A DNA stretch of 64,000 bases from Chitinophaga deserti (GCF_003149455.1 NZ_QFFK01000004.1:496001-560000), one strand, 5' to 3'. Shown: positions 1 to 8,839, counted from the stretch's first letter. The notes: generated by a model from the letters alone, not told the origin. Program-made: numbers and translations.

Positions 1-22
1 CAGTTTTAATGATTGGTATTTA

Positions 23-2122
23 CTATTTTACTTTCAACAGTTTTGCATTGATGGCTACGATAATCGTGCTTAAGCTCATCAGCACGGCTCCCATAGCCGG
101 GCTCAGCATGAAATTAGGGTAGAGGACTCCCGCTGCAAGTGGAATTGCGATTACGTTATATCCTACTGCCCAGGCAAGGTTCTGAATCATTTTGCGGTAA
201 GTCGCCTTCCCGAAAGAAATCATTTGAACTACATCTTTGGGATCGCTGTTCACCAGGATTATGTCTGCAGTTTCGGCGGCAACGTCTGTTCCGGAGCCCA
301 CAGCAATCCCTACATCAGCCATCGCCAATGCCGGAGCATCGTTAACACCATCACCGGTCATGGCTACCACTTCTCCCTTATCCTGGAATTCTTTCACTTT
401 TTGCTGCTTTTCATGTGGCAGCACGTTCGCCAAATAACCATCCATATTGAGTTTTTTTGCAACCGCTGCGGCTACTTTCTCATTATCTCCCGTTAAGAGA
501 AATGACTTAATTCCCATTGCCTTCAGATCGGCAATGGCTTCTGCCGCGGTTTCCCGGATGGCGTCGGCAAAGGTGATGATACCTGCCGGCGCATCCCCGA
601 TAAGAATGAAATTCACCGTATCGGTAGACTGATCTATATCTTCCGGTATAGCCGGTAGCGGCATGTTATGCTGCCTGAAGTAATTAGGGCCGGCCGCCAC
701 TACAGTTTTACCGTTTACAGTTCCTGTAACTCCGATACCCTGCATGTACCTGAAATCCGACGAGCTCCATAATGTGAGGTTTTTATCTTTCAACTTTTTT
801 ATCACGCCGTGTGCGATATGATGCTCTGAATTCTGTTGGATAGCCGCGGCATACTGTAGTAATTCATCTTCCGTGAATTGTAGATTCAAAGAAATAACCC
901 GTTGTACTTCATGAGATCCTTTGGTCAACGTACCGGTTTTATCAAATATGATTGTGGTCAGCTTGCGGGCATTTTCGAATGCAGTTCGATTACGGATGAG
1001 AAGCCCATGCACAGCAGACATCGTAGTAGATATCGCCACAACCAACGGAATAGCTACGCCCAGCGCGTGTGGACAGGAAGTTACCATCACAGTTACCATT
1101 CTCTCCAATGCAAAGGAAAGCTCATGCCCGGCCGTCAGCCAAACTATGAAAGTAACAATACCGACGCTGATGGAAATGATAGTGAGCCATTTCGCCACCT
1201 TATTCGCAAGGTTTTGCGTGTTGGACTTGGTGCCCTGCGCGGATTGCACCATGTTTATCACTTTGTTGAGATAGCTATCCTTTCCTGTGCCTGTAACCTG
1301 TACTCTCAGAGCGCCGTCCCCATTCACTGCACCACCAATCACCCTGGCGTCTTTTCCCTTTTTAACAGGAAGACTTTCACCGGTTAGCATGCTTTCGTTA
1401 ACATCAGAGCTCCCCTCCAGAATTACACCATCGGCAGGTACTTTTTCTCCAGGTTTGATAAGAATCACATCCTTATTCTGCAAATCCTGAAGTGGTATGT
1501 CAGTTACCTGACCGTTACGGTCCACATGCACATCGGCAGGGAGCAGAGCCACCAGTGACTCCAGCGCCCGGGAGGCGGCCATTTGAGATTTCATCTCCAG
1601 CCAGTGGCCCAGTAGCATAATATCGATCAGCGTAGCCAGTTCCCAGAAGAAATCCATACCCCGCAGGCCGAACACCACTGCAACACTATACAGATAGGCA
1701 GTGGTAATGGCAACGGCAACCAGAGTCATCATACCCGGGTTCTTCCATTTCAATTCCCTGATCATTCCCACCAGGAAAGGCCAACCTCCATAAAAGAAAA
1801 TAAAGCTGCTCAAGACGAGTAGCACATATTTATCACCGTTGAAGGTAATTGTAAAGCCAAGCCACTGCTGGATCATATGTGATAATAGCAGTACAGGCAC
1901 AGTAACTGCCAGGCAAATCCAGAATCGCATCAGGAAGCCTTCTGTGTGATGCCCCGCATGTTCGTCATGCCCGGTAGTACTATCGTGCTGTTTATGATGT
2001 GCTGGTGTGTCTGAGCCCATAACTGCATGGTCGTGCCCGGCATGCGCAGTATTCTGGCGGGAAGACTCATTACCTGCACCATGGTTGCCATGATGCTCAT
2101 GATGGCTATGCTCGTCTTGCAT
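23..2122 (-). CDS. copB: Copper-translocating P1B-type ATPase, CPH (CopB) subtype
   Basis: ATP-driven heavy-metal exporter of the inner membrane, probably for copper. The first 60 residues are very histidine-rich (16 His) and have no CxxC metal-binding domain. The actuator motif TGES is at about 247-250, the transmembrane metal site is Cys350-Pro351-His352, and the phosphorylated Asp is D394 in DKTGTLT. GDGVNDAP marks the hinge of the P-domain. The last helix carries MSLST where CopA proteins have MALSS, which together with CPH fits the P1B-3/CopB branch. At 699 residues it is full length. A TetR-type gene lies divergently about 390 bp upstream and may control it, but no operator was identified. 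Substrate oxidation state (Cu+ or Cu2+) cannot be read from the sequence. Confidence 0.93.
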   Translation of the reverse strand: MQDEHSHHEHHGNHGAGNESSRQNTAHAGHDHAVMGSDTPAHHKQHDSTTGHDEHAGHHTEGFLMRFWICLAVTVPVLLLSHMIQQWLGFTITFNGDKYVLLVLSSFIFFYGGWPFLVGMIRELKWKNPGMMTLVAVAITTAYLYSVAVVFGLRGMDFFWELATLIDIMLLGHWLEMKSQMAASRALESLVALLPADVHVDRNGQVTDIPLQDLQNKDVILIKPGEKVPADGVILEGSSDVNESMLTGESLPVKKGKDARVIGGAVNGDGALRVQVTGTGKDSYLNKVINMVQSAQGTKSNTQNLANKVAKWLTIISISVGIVTFIVWLTAGHELSFALERMVTVMVTSCPHALGVAIPLVVAISTTMSAVHGLLIRNRTAFENARKLTTIIFDKTGTLTKGSHEVQRVISLNLQFTEDELLQYAAAIQQNSEHHIAHGVIKKLKDKNLTLWSSSDFRYMQGIGVTGTVNGKTVVAAGPNYFRQHNMPLPAIPEDIDQSTDTVNFILIGDAPAGIITFADAIRETAAEAIADLKAMGIKSFLLTGDNEKVAAAVAKKLNMDGYLANVLPHEKQQKVKEFQDKGEVVAMTGDGVNDAPALAMADVGIAVGSGTDVAAETADIILVNSDPKDVVQMISFGKATYRKMIQNLAWAVGYNVIAIPLAAGVLYPNFMLSPAMGAVLMSLSTIIVAINAKLLKVK

Positions 2123-2125
2123 ACT

Positions 2126-2371
2126 TTATTTTTTGAAGGTTACGGGGAATTCGATACGGATTTTTTCCCAAGTTAATGCAACTTTACCGGACGGGTATTT
2201 AATAATAACGGAATCCGACCCGGTTAACCCGGCTGCCGCCGATTTTATGCTTCGCAATATGACTGAACGAATTGTGCCCATGGGTACCTGGCGGCTAGCA
2301 CCGGGCTCCCCTCCTTTACGGGCAAAGCATTGCAGCCAATGCCCGGCAAAGCCACGGGGGAAGTTGTTCAT
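2126..2371 (-). CDS. Possible small ORF just upstream of copB, unknown
   Basis: An 81-codon reading frame starts with ATG at 2371 and ends 3 bp before the ATPase start, the spacing expected of a cotranscribed gene. The protein has no domain I recognise, no clear signal peptide, and a basic C-terminal third ending in a Lys-Lys pair. The same frame continues upstream, open but without obvious coding character, into the divergent TetR gene. A competing 91-codon frame exists on the opposite strand. The tight spacing is the only positive evidence; it may simply be leader sequence of the ATPase. Confidence 0.25.
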   Translation of the reverse strand: MNNFPRGFAGHWLQCFARKGGEPGASRQVPMGTIRSVILRSIKSAAAGLTGSDSVIIKYPSGKVALTWEKIRIEFPVTFKK

Positions 2372-2510
2372 ATTTAATTTAGTCAGCGATTTGGCCGGAT
2401 GCGAATGATCACAACCTCTCCATTCAGCATTCAGAAATTTGGGAAATTGTAAATATCCCTTGAAAATCGATGGGAAAATCGGAAATTGCCAGGTACCAAC
2501 ATTGGAAAAA

Positions 2511-3143
2511 ATGGCAAGAAAAATTACCAGCGGCCCTATCAGAGATAAAGAAAGAACCAAGAATAAACTTTTAAAGGCAGTCGGCGCTATTTTGAAAAAA
2601 GAAGGTTTTCCCGGATTAAATATCAGCAAGGTAGCTTCGAAGGCAGATGTGGACAGAAAACTTATTTACGAATACTATGGAGATTTAGAGAATCTTGTAC
2701 AAGCGTATTTGAATAATAAGGATTACTGGAAAGTTAACCTGGTGAATATCGATGAAATAATAGAAGGAAGCAGGGAGGATTTCGGCAAGCAGATCGCCTA
2801 TTCTGCGTTAGAGGGCCAGTTTGATGCTTTAATGGCCGATAAAGAAATGCGTAAGATAATCACCTGGAGCTTGTGTGAGAATTTCAAACCATTGACGGAT
2901 CTGAATATGGAACGCGAACGCCTGGGCGAAGCACTTTTCAGCAGTATCAGTGATAATTTTTTCAAAGATAAAGAAGTAGATATCAGGGCCGTACAAGGAC
3001 TGCTGATCGGGGGCGTTTACTATTTAACGCTTCAGGCCAAAATGAGTGGACAGACTATGTGCGGGATAGATATCAACACAGCGGAAGGAGAGGAAAAAAT
3101 AAAGAAGACCCTAAAGCAGATTATTGAATGGGCTTTTTCTTAA
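2511..3143 (+). CDS. TetR/AcrR family transcriptional regulator
   Basis: A 210-residue DNA-binding regulator. The N-terminal helix-turn-helix is clear: an RTKNKLLKAVGAILKKEG helix, then ISKVASKADVDRKLIYEYYGD as the recognition region, followed by a helical ligand or dimer domain with no recognisable ligand type. I chose the ATG at 2511 because the TetR domain begins there; an in-frame ATG at 2439 would add 24 residues unlike the family. It is divergent from the copper ATPase, so a role in metal or efflux control is plausible but not shown. No palindromic operator was found between the two genes. Confidence 0.85.
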   Translation: MARKITSGPIRDKERTKNKLLKAVGAILKKEGFPGLNISKVASKADVDRKLIYEYYGDLENLVQAYLNNKDYWKVNLVNIDEIIEGSREDFGKQIAYSALEGQFDALMADKEMRKIITWSLCENFKPLTDLNMERERLGEALFSSISDNFFKDKEVDIRAVQGLLIGGVYYLTLQAKMSGQTMCGIDINTAEGEEKIKKTLKQIIEWAFS

Positions 3144-3370
3144 TGGTGCCAGCGAAATTATATATTCCCAAGCCCAGGGCGCTGGAGCCAATTGTGCCAT
3201 GTAACCCGGTAATTGTTTAGTTTCTTTTCCTGCTATCCATTTGATTATTTCTGTGGCATTCTTCATCAGACAGTCTTATCGGACAAAGTTTTTTACTACC
3301 GCAGGATTGCCTTTCTCAACGTAAATATCAACTTCAGTTGCCGGCAAAATTCTCCCTGGATGAATCAGGT

Positions 3371-3396
3371 CGTTTTTGTTTTTTTTAACAAAAACG
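3371..3396. repeat. AT-rich perfect inverted repeat
   Basis: Ten-base arms (CGTTTTTGTT and AACAAAAACG) flank six T residues. It lies in the 379-bp stretch between the TetR gene and the next minus-strand gene. It could fold as a hairpin on either strand but lacks a GC-rich stem, so it is a poor terminator. Confidence 0.6.
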
Positions 3397-3421
3397 CACG
3401 TGTGTTGAATTATGGGTGTAG

Positions 3422-3451
3422 AAAATACCCCAGGCCCGCCCGGGGTATTTT
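3422..3451. terminator. Perfect hairpin, possible bidirectional terminator
   Basis: Arms AAAATACCCC (3422-3431) and GGGGTATTTT (3442-3451) pair perfectly around a 10-base loop. The stem ends in an A-run and a T-run, so either strand carries GC stem followed by TATTTT. It lies between the end of the TetR gene (3143) and the end of the convergent gene (3523), where a shared terminator would be expected. The rest of 3144-3522 shows no convincing gene. Confidence 0.5.
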
Positions 3452-3522
3452 GAAGAAGGGAACCCCTCCTGCTGCTCGCTATCAAGATTGAATTTTAATC
3501 TTTGTTCTGGATCTGTATGCGA

Positions 3523-3867
3523 TTATAGACCATGAAAGCAACCATTGCTGTCTGCACCAGCAACAAAATCATGTTGAGCTACACCATACATTTGAGAGTA
3601 TGTTGCAGTGCTGGGGCCTGATACGTAAATAATCCACATGTTACCACATACGTCTTCAAAGAGGAACCTTCTCTGGATACGGAGAAAACCTTCTTTGGCT
3701 TTGCTTTTGGTAGTGGATACGATGAAATCGTTTTTGTTCTCTTTTGAATTTGATTTTAATGCTGCCTTCTTGGTTACAACAGGAGAGGTCGGTTTGGGAG
3801 TTGAATGGTTTGCTGAACCGCTAAACCAAATTGTTGTGCAAATTAATACACCAAGTAGATGTTTCAT
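3523..3867 (-). CDS. Small exported protein, unknown function
   Basis: A 114-residue protein with an N-terminal signal peptide (hydrophobic stretch LLGVLICTTIWFSGSA), then a Thr/Lys/Ser-rich low-complexity segment (about residues 20-55), and a compact C-terminal part with aromatic residues and two cysteines (in EDVCGNMW and SNGCFHGL) that could form a disulfide. I chose the ATG at 3867 because it directly precedes the signal peptide; the frame extends 14 codons further upstream. No family recognised. No close partner gene: it stands alone between two long non-coding stretches. Confidence 0.6.
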   Translation of the reverse strand: MKHLLGVLICTTIWFSGSANHSTPKPTSPVVTKKAALKSNSKENKNDFIVSTTKSKAKEGFLRIQRRFLFEDVCGNMWIIYVSGPSTATYSQMYGVAQHDFVAGADSNGCFHGL

Positions 3868-4661
3868 GTTTTGTGTTTTAAGTAATGAGTGACAAACAAA
3901 ATCTATCAAGTGGCAGAGGACGGTGTTACATCACCTTCTTCTGAATGCGAAGGTAGAAATTAAATATTAAATCACACAGATGTGAAATAATAACCTGATA
4001 AATATTGATTATAGTATAAGTGTTATGGATTAATGGACATTATATTATCTATCGTTTGGTCGCATCATTTTTTTTCATCTCCACTACCAGAGAATTTTTC
4101 TATTAACCATATAATTCTCCCCCACCGGAGAATTTTTCGGTAAAGCCACTGTCGCCGCTGCTGCTTTGCCCTGCTTCCACAGCCATGTATTCCTCCCGGT
4201 ATCAGCGTAAGTATATCATCGGTTTTGGTCCATTTTGTTGTAGCCGCCCGCTATCGAAACGAATAGTTTTATCCCCGGAAATAGTTGATTGCCCCGTAAT
4301 AGCCGCATCTGATAAGGTAATCCCACGTAAAATGCCTATATTTGGCGTTAATGCAGGATCTCTACTACATATTAACTGCAGCCTCGTTTACAAATTATCC
4401 GGGGGCTTACGCCAGCGTTCATCAACTGCCTGGCAAAGCGTACTTCTATTCCAACTTCAAAGACTTCTATACTTTAGCCCCCGCCTGTTAATACTCGCTA
4501 AGGACGGGGGATTCACATTTTAAATTCCAGCAATTGCAATCGTATCGCGTGGCTACACGGCTTCCGCTGATCCGGTGCTTTATGCCTGCCTTTTCCGCCG
4601 ATGACAGCGCGCATCGCGACAGGCAAACTATTTTCCAGACTTCACGTAAAATAATACACCC
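3868..4661. other. Long non-coding stretch with possible gene debris
   Basis: About 790 bp without a convincing gene. It holds a direct repeat of a GAGAATTTTTC core (around 4090 and 4128), an 8-bp-stem hairpin (AATTCTCC 4113-4120 with GGAGAATT 4127-4134), and two short frames with protein-like composition: a 46-codon Tyr/Phe/Ala-rich frame from ATG 4351 to 4491 on the plus strand, and a 61-codon frame with no usable start at 4202-4387 on the minus strand. They overlap, so at most one is real. A decayed gene is possible; I cannot name it. Confidence 0.3.
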
Positions 4662-5021
4662 ATGCAAATCACTCATAAAACACAACCCATCATACATCAG
4701 GACGATCATGCTATTCTTCTCGGTTACCTCGGTACCGATGCCACAGCACCACTGGAAGACAAACTGAAGCAGGCTAAAGTAGTTCCGCAGGACGAGTTCC
4801 CTCGCGACGTGGTGCGCCTGCATTCCCGTGTAACCGTCCGCGATAAAATGGCCCGTATGAACTTCACTTACAACATGTCTTTACCCGGCAGCAACCATTC
4901 CGTAACCTCAACTATCGGAATGGCCATACTGGGATTGCAAAAAGGAGAAGAAGTGAAACTAGTACAGAAGAACAGCAAGAAATATTATATCGTAATGGAA
5001 GTATCCAATCCAACCACCTAA
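4662..5021 (+). CDS. GreA/Rnk-type C-terminal domain protein
   Basis: A 119-residue protein resembling Rnk (regulator of nucleoside diphosphate kinase) and the C-terminal FKBP-like domain of transcription factors GreA/GreB. Visible family features are FPRDVVRLHSRVTVRD followed by a beta-rich block containing STIGMAILGLQKGEEVKL and a closing KYYIVMEV strand. It lacks the long N-terminal coiled coil of GreA, so it probably binds RNA polymerase near the secondary channel without stimulating cleavage. This is known of Rnk and inferred here. It is followed by a strong terminator and appears monocistronic. Confidence 0.8.
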   Translation: MQITHKTQPIIHQDDHAILLGYLGTDATAPLEDKLKQAKVVPQDEFPRDVVRLHSRVTVRDKMARMNFTYNMSLPGSNHSVTSTIGMAILGLQKGEEVKLVQKNSKKYYIVMEVSNPTT

Positions 5022-5040
5022 GTTGACATAAAGTACGAAA

Positions 5041-5073
5041 GCCCCGCCAGTCAAAGGACTGGCGGGGCTTTTT
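5041..5073 (+). terminator. Strong intrinsic terminator after the Rnk-like gene
   Basis: A 12-bp perfect GC-rich stem (GCCCCGCCAGTC with GACTGGCGGGGC) with an AAAG loop is followed directly by five T residues. It lies 20 bp past the stop codon at 5021. Confidence 0.95.
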
Positions 5074-5168
5074 ATGGTTATACAGCCTATACTGCCATGG
5101 TACTTATCAAAAGTTCCCACCTACATCTACCACCCATATTCCTTAATTTGTAGCAATAAGCGCCACAA

Positions 5169-6338
5169 ATGACGGGAATCAACACCTTATTATCTCACCC
5201 ACCCGCCTGGAAGAACCACAGGATAGGCCTGGTAACCAATCACGCCGCATCCACGGTAGACTTCCGGCCTGCCCGGGAGGCACTCCTGACGCAAGGCTTC
5301 AACATCACCCGGCTATTCTCCCCGGAACATGGTCTAGAAACCACCGGGGAAGATGGCAGGGAAATGCCCGACGGAATTGACCGCCTCACAGGGATTCCGG
5401 TAATCAGCCTCTACGGCGGCAAACTGGCGCCTGATCAAAACGACCTTTCTGATATAGACATCGTTCTATTCGATATCCCTGACATCGGTTGCCGCTTCTA
5501 CACCTACCTCTGGACGATGACCCATGTCATGGAAGCCTGCGCCGCCCACAGAAAGTACCTCGTGATTGCAGACAGGCCCAATCCCCTCTCCGGCAGGCTG
5601 CACCTCGCCGAAGGCCCGTTGCTGGACGAAGCCAACTGCAGCAGCTTTATCGGGAGATGGAACATCCCCCTGAGGCACAGCTGCACTGTAGGTGAACTGG
5701 CGCTGTATTTCAAAAAAATCAGGAGCATGGAGCACAGCCTCCAGCTGGAGGTAATCGCCTGTCAGAACTGGCAGCGGACGATGTTTTACCCCGACTGGAG
5801 TTCATCTTTCATCCCAACCTCTCCGGCTATTCCCTGTTTTGAGTCCGCTTTACTGTATCCGGGTATGGGCCTGCTGGAGGCAACCAACGTCAGCGAAGGC
5901 CGTGGTACGGCTACGCCTTTCCGGGTTGCCGGCGCTCCCTGGATGGATGGCCCACGTATTGCGAAGTTGTTCAATGCTTATCATCCCGAAGGCGTGTATG
6001 CAAGGCCGGTAAATTTTACTCCTGCGGAAGGTAAGTATCAGGGGCAAAAATGCAGTGGTATCATGCTGCATGTCCAGGATCCGGGTGTTTTCAGGCCTGT
6101 CAGGAATGGTTGGTTGTTGATACGGCTAATCCGGGATCTCCACCCCGGTCATTTCTCATGGGCGCCCTACCCTACTTATGTAAACCGCGCCGGAACCCGG
6201 CATCTGGATCTGCTTTTGGGGGTAAAAGATGCGGAATCGCTGGTGGCCGCGAAGGCTGAAGGCGGATGGGAAGATATCGCAAAGTATACGGCCCCGGGAG
6301 ACTGGCCGGAAAGGATCGCACCGTTCCTGCTATATTAA
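5169..6338 (+). CDS. DUF1343 family protein, NamZ-like exo-beta-N-acetylmuramidase
   Basis: A 389-residue protein of the DUF1343 family, whose characterised members (NamZ) remove N-acetylmuramic acid from the non-reducing end of peptidoglycan fragments. Family landmarks: GLVTNHAA near the start, LFSPEHGL followed by the GREMPD segment, TGIPVISLYGG, DIVLFDIPDIGCRFYTYLWTM, and DRPNPLSG. Many relatives are exported, but this one starts directly with the catalytic fold and has no signal peptide, which suggests a cytoplasmic role in recycling wall fragments. The start is the only ATG before the conserved core. The next gene follows 29 bp later and could be cotranscribed. Confidence 0.88.
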   Translation: MTGINTLLSHPPAWKNHRIGLVTNHAASTVDFRPAREALLTQGFNITRLFSPEHGLETTGEDGREMPDGIDRLTGIPVISLYGGKLAPDQNDLSDIDIVLFDIPDIGCRFYTYLWTMTHVMEACAAHRKYLVIADRPNPLSGRLHLAEGPLLDEANCSSFIGRWNIPLRHSCTVGELALYFKKIRSMEHSLQLEVIACQNWQRTMFYPDWSSSFIPTSPAIPCFESALLYPGMGLLEATNVSEGRGTATPFRVAGAPWMDGPRIAKLFNAYHPEGVYARPVNFTPAEGKYQGQKCSGIMLHVQDPGVFRPVRNGWLLIRLIRDLHPGHFSWAPYPTYVNRAGTRHLDLLLGVKDAESLVAAKAEGGWEDIAKYTAPGDWPERIAPFLLY

Positions 6339-6367
6339 AACTATATTAGCTTACTTTTTGACCATAT

Positions 6368-6958
6368 ATGAACACCTACCACTTCCGTTTTAATAACAGC
6401 AGGAAATCCTTAACTATTCTGCTATGGTTTTTCGTCACGTTGCTGACTGTTACACTTACCGTGAGTATTTTAGTGGTACGGTCGAACCGGCATCTTCCCG
6501 GCTGGCTATTGCTGATCTCCTTACCATTAATGATAATTGCTATTTACAGGCTGGTTGTAGCGGCTTCCCAGAGGCAGTCGGAAGATACGGTTACATTTAG
6601 TGAAGAAGGCTTTACCAGTGCCTGTTTCGGTGATGCATTGTATGCAGAGATACGCTCCATTCAGGTTCCTGCCCGGCAGATCTCATTGTTAGGGGGGCAA
6701 CAATACGACTATTATAAACGTACCGAAGCCGATTTTCCGCATCTCGAATTTTCAATCACAATGGGCAACGGCAAAACATTACATTGGATATTAGGCGAAT
6801 GGGGTAGTTTTTACAACTCAAAAGAAGACTTTTCCGTTTTCTTTAACTTTCTCACCGCGTTAACCGATCAGCTGTATCAGCTTCATCACCCTAACGAACC
6901 CTATAACAGCTATCTGAAAATTCTCGACGATAAAGGTTCCTGGGAAAAACGGGGTTAA
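6368..6958 (+). CDS. Membrane protein, unknown function
   Basis: A 196-residue protein with two membrane helices close together near the N-terminus (about residues 15-37 and 44-63), followed by a soluble domain of about 130 residues with alternating strands, rather like membrane-anchored PH-type domains. No catalytic motif or family recognised. It follows the DUF1343 gene by 29 bp on the same strand and converges on the AlkD-like gene with only 10 bp between stop codons. Confidence 0.7.
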   Translation: MNTYHFRFNNSRKSLTILLWFFVTLLTVTLTVSILVVRSNRHLPGWLLLISLPLMIIAIYRLVVAASQRQSEDTVTFSEEGFTSACFGDALYAEIRSIQVPARQISLLGGQQYDYYKRTEADFPHLEFSITMGNGKTLHWILGEWGSFYNSKEDFSVFFNFLTALTDQLYQLHHPNEPYNSYLKILDDKGSWEKRG

Positions 6959-6968
6959 TACCTGTGCT

Positions 6969-7703
6969 TTATAACCCCCGTTTACCACTTTCAATGGCAA
7001 TGAACTCCGGCAGATAATTGGGGGTACATCCTTTTGAAACCTTATCCCCTTTGTAAAGTTTTGTTGTTTCTCCAATGGCAATGCAGCGGGCGCGGTATTG
7101 TTTATCATATATGCCAATCCACCCCGCTGTGAAATTCATAGCCCATTGCACAGCAGGGTCTTCTTTGGCAATGTTGGCTTCTATTTGCGTTAATAATGCC
7201 GGTGTATTGGCTGGCGGTGTTTGCCCTGTCCATCTTAAACGGCCCTGATAGTACCAGAATGTCCGTCTTTGTAAGGCAGACTTGCTATTCTCCCACGATT
7301 CAATCAGTGCAATGGTTTTCTTGTTTTTCGTGAGTTGATTGGCCATGAGCCAGTCCATCAGCTGATTTCGCTCATCAACCGGATGGGTATACATATCCTT
7401 GTCAAGGTCATTGATCAGTTCTTTTGAAACAAGTTTATTATCCATGATTAAGATCGCCAGCATCCTGGGAAGGAACTTGCCGGCAGACCATAATTCCATC
7501 GCCAGCCCGTGATCCGTTTTAATGCGCTTGGCAATGTTCCGTATGTCTCCGAGTTTAGTATTGGCGGTAATTTGTTCCAGAATGGTGGTTGCGCTTGAAG
7601 ATAATTTCATGGCAATCTTATGATTTGTTGATAGATGAATAGGTTCCCCGGCCAGCGGGTACTTCAAATTTAAAACATTTTCTTCTATGCTCCACTCCCT
7701 CAT
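6969..7703 (-). CDS. AlkD-like DNA alkylation repair protein
   Basis: A HEAT-repeat protein of the DNA alkylation repair (AlkC/AlkD) superfamily, which removes bulky or positively charged alkylated bases without base flipping. Visible signatures are IRNIAKRIKTDHGLAMELWSAGKF, LAILIMDNKLV, RRTFWYYQGRLRWTGQ, and a conserved C-terminal KLYKGDKVSKGC. The first 31 residues do not resemble the family, and a second ATG at 7610 begins exactly where the homologous region starts. A TAAATTTG -7-like box lies at 7665-7672 on this strand, so 7610 may be the true start. It stands alone, convergent with the membrane protein gene. Confidence 0.82.
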   Translation of the reverse strand: MREWSIEENVLNLKYPLAGEPIHLSTNHKIAMKLSSSATTILEQITANTKLGDIRNIAKRIKTDHGLAMELWSAGKFLPRMLAILIMDNKLVSKELINDLDKDMYTHPVDERNQLMDWLMANQLTKNKKTIALIESWENSKSALQRRTFWYYQGRLRWTGQTPPANTPALLTQIEANIAKEDPAVQWAMNFTAGWIGIYDKQYRARCIAIGETTKLYKGDKVSKGCTPNYLPEFIAIESGKRGL

Positions 7704-7723
7704 GCCGGATTAAGGCTAAGCAT

Positions 7724-7755
7724 AAAAAAAGCCACACATGGCTGTGAGGCTTTCT
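7724..7755 (-). terminator. Terminator of the TetR/DUF1348 operon
   Basis: On the minus strand a stem AAAGCC-T-CACA / TGTG-T-GGCTTT with one internal mismatch is followed by a run of T. It lies 20 bp after the stop of the minus-strand DUF1348 gene. Confidence 0.75.
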
Positions 7756-7775
7756 ATGAAAACTGCAATCTTTTG

Positions 7776-8186
7776 TTACAAATGCCTGTCAGCTTCGTTT
7801 ATTTCAAGATCATTGATACTTGCGTATCTTTTTTCCATTAAACCGTTCTCGTCAAACTCCCAGTTCTCGTTACCATAGGCCCGGAACCATTTTCCTTCTT
7901 TGTTTCTATACTCATATTCAAACCGCACTGCTATTCTGTTTTCCGTATGTGCCCAGTATTCTTTCTTCAATTTGTAATCCAGTTCGTTATTCCATTTATT
8001 CGACAGGAATTGCACGATTTCCTCGCGGCCATTAACGAACACATTCCGGTTACGCCACTCGCTGTCGATGGTGTAAGCCAAAGACACTTTCTCCGGATTT
8101 CTTGAATTCCAGGCATCTTCTGCCATTTGGATCTTTTGTTTTGCTGACTCCAATGTAAATGGAGGTAAAGGATGTTTCTGTTCCAT
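7776..8186 (-). CDS. DUF1348 family NTF2-like protein
   Basis: A 136-residue cytoplasmic protein of the nuclear transport factor 2-like / SnoaL fold, DUF1348 group. Landmarks: [20 protein letters not shown], the TIDSEWRNR segment and the [20 protein letters not shown] strand pair ending in [11 protein letters not shown]. Members are widespread and mostly uncharacterised, so no reaction can be assigned. It lies 10 bp downstream of a TetR gene on the same strand and shares its promoter, so it is probably the gene that this regulator controls. Confidence 0.85.
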   Translation of the reverse strand: MEQKHPLPPFTLESAKQKIQMAEDAWNSRNPEKVSLAYTIDSEWRNRNVFVNGREEIVQFLSNKWNNELDYKLKKEYWAHTENRIAVRFEYEYRNKEGKWFRAYGNENWEFDENGLMEKRYASINDLEINEADRHL

Positions 8187-8196
8187 AATAAAAAGC

Positions 8197-8721
8197 TTAG
8201 ATTAAACTGTTCACGATTCTTTTGGATTTGTTGACCAACTCATTCGATTTGAAAAGCTGGCTTTCTATAATTGAACTTTCAAATAACATGTAGATGTGTG
8301 CCGACAGCAGTTCATCCCCCAGTTCCGTATCGAAGAACTGCCTGAGGTCGCTTTTATGTGCCTGGATAACAGCGAGTATGGCGTCCTGCTCTTTGGATAT
8401 TTCTGATAAGATGTTCAGAAAGCTGCACCCCCTGAAATCTTCCTTTTCATTCATGTGAATGATGAAATCAAAGGCATTTAATACGCGCTTTTTAGTGCTT
8501 TTAGACTTAGAGACGAAAGCCATCAGTTCTGCAAACCAGTAATCATGTCTTGTATTCAGAAAGGCCACACACAGGTCGTCTTTCGACTTAAAGTGCTGGT
8601 AGAAGCTGGCTTTGGCAACATTGGCTTCGCTGATAATCTGGTTAATCCCGGTGCTGTTGTACCCCTGCTGGTGAAACAGGGCAGTAGCTGTATGGATTAA
8701 TCTTTCCCTGGGAGCGTTCAT
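8197..8721 (-). CDS. TetR family regulator, autoregulated
   Basis: A 174-residue TetR-type repressor of the YxaF/LmrA-like kind. The HTH runs from [45 protein letters not shown], cut here at its key block ([18 protein letters not shown]). I chose the ATG at 8721 because the promoter for this gene (8742-8749) lies inside the longer frame that starts at 8772. A 6+2+6 palindrome overlaps that promoter, so the protein very likely represses itself and the cotranscribed DUF1348 gene. The S41-type gene is divergent and its promoter is about 60 bp from the operator, so it could be affected too. Confidence 0.88.
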   Translation of the reverse strand: MNAPRERLIHTATALFHQQGYNSTGINQIISEANVAKASFYQHFKSKDDLCVAFLNTRHDYWFAELMAFVSKSKSTKKRVLNAFDFIIHMNEKEDFRGCSFLNILSEISKEQDAILAVIQAHKSDLRQFFDTELGDELLSAHIYMLFESSIIESQLFKSNELVNKSKRIVNSLI

Positions 8722-8741
8722 ATCCTTATGCTTTATGAATA

Positions 8742-8778
8742 CAAAAGTAGCGTATCCTAAACAAACAGACAAGTCTGT
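8742..8778 (-). promoter_or_regulatory. Promoter with overlapping TetR operator
   Basis: Minus strand: a -7 box TACTTTTG (8742-8749), preceded after 20 bp by CTTG as a weak -33 box. The -33 region is embedded in the palindrome ACAGAC-AA-GTCTGT (8765-8778), of the type bound by YxaF/LmrA-like TetR proteins. The start codon at 8721 is about 15 bp from the predicted transcription start. Confidence 0.75.
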
Positions 8779-8839
8779 CTATGTATATTTTTTATTTAAC
8801 TATTATTATGGATGTGAGCGTTCAATTTTTACCGGCCCC

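Noticed and set aside
2439..2510. An N-terminal extension of 24 codons of the TetR protein at 2511
   Set aside because: The added residues do not resemble TetR proteins; the family starts right at 2511.
8722..8772. An N-terminal extension of 17 codons of the TetR protein
   Set aside because: The promoter and operator of the gene lie inside it, and the TetR domain begins at 8721.
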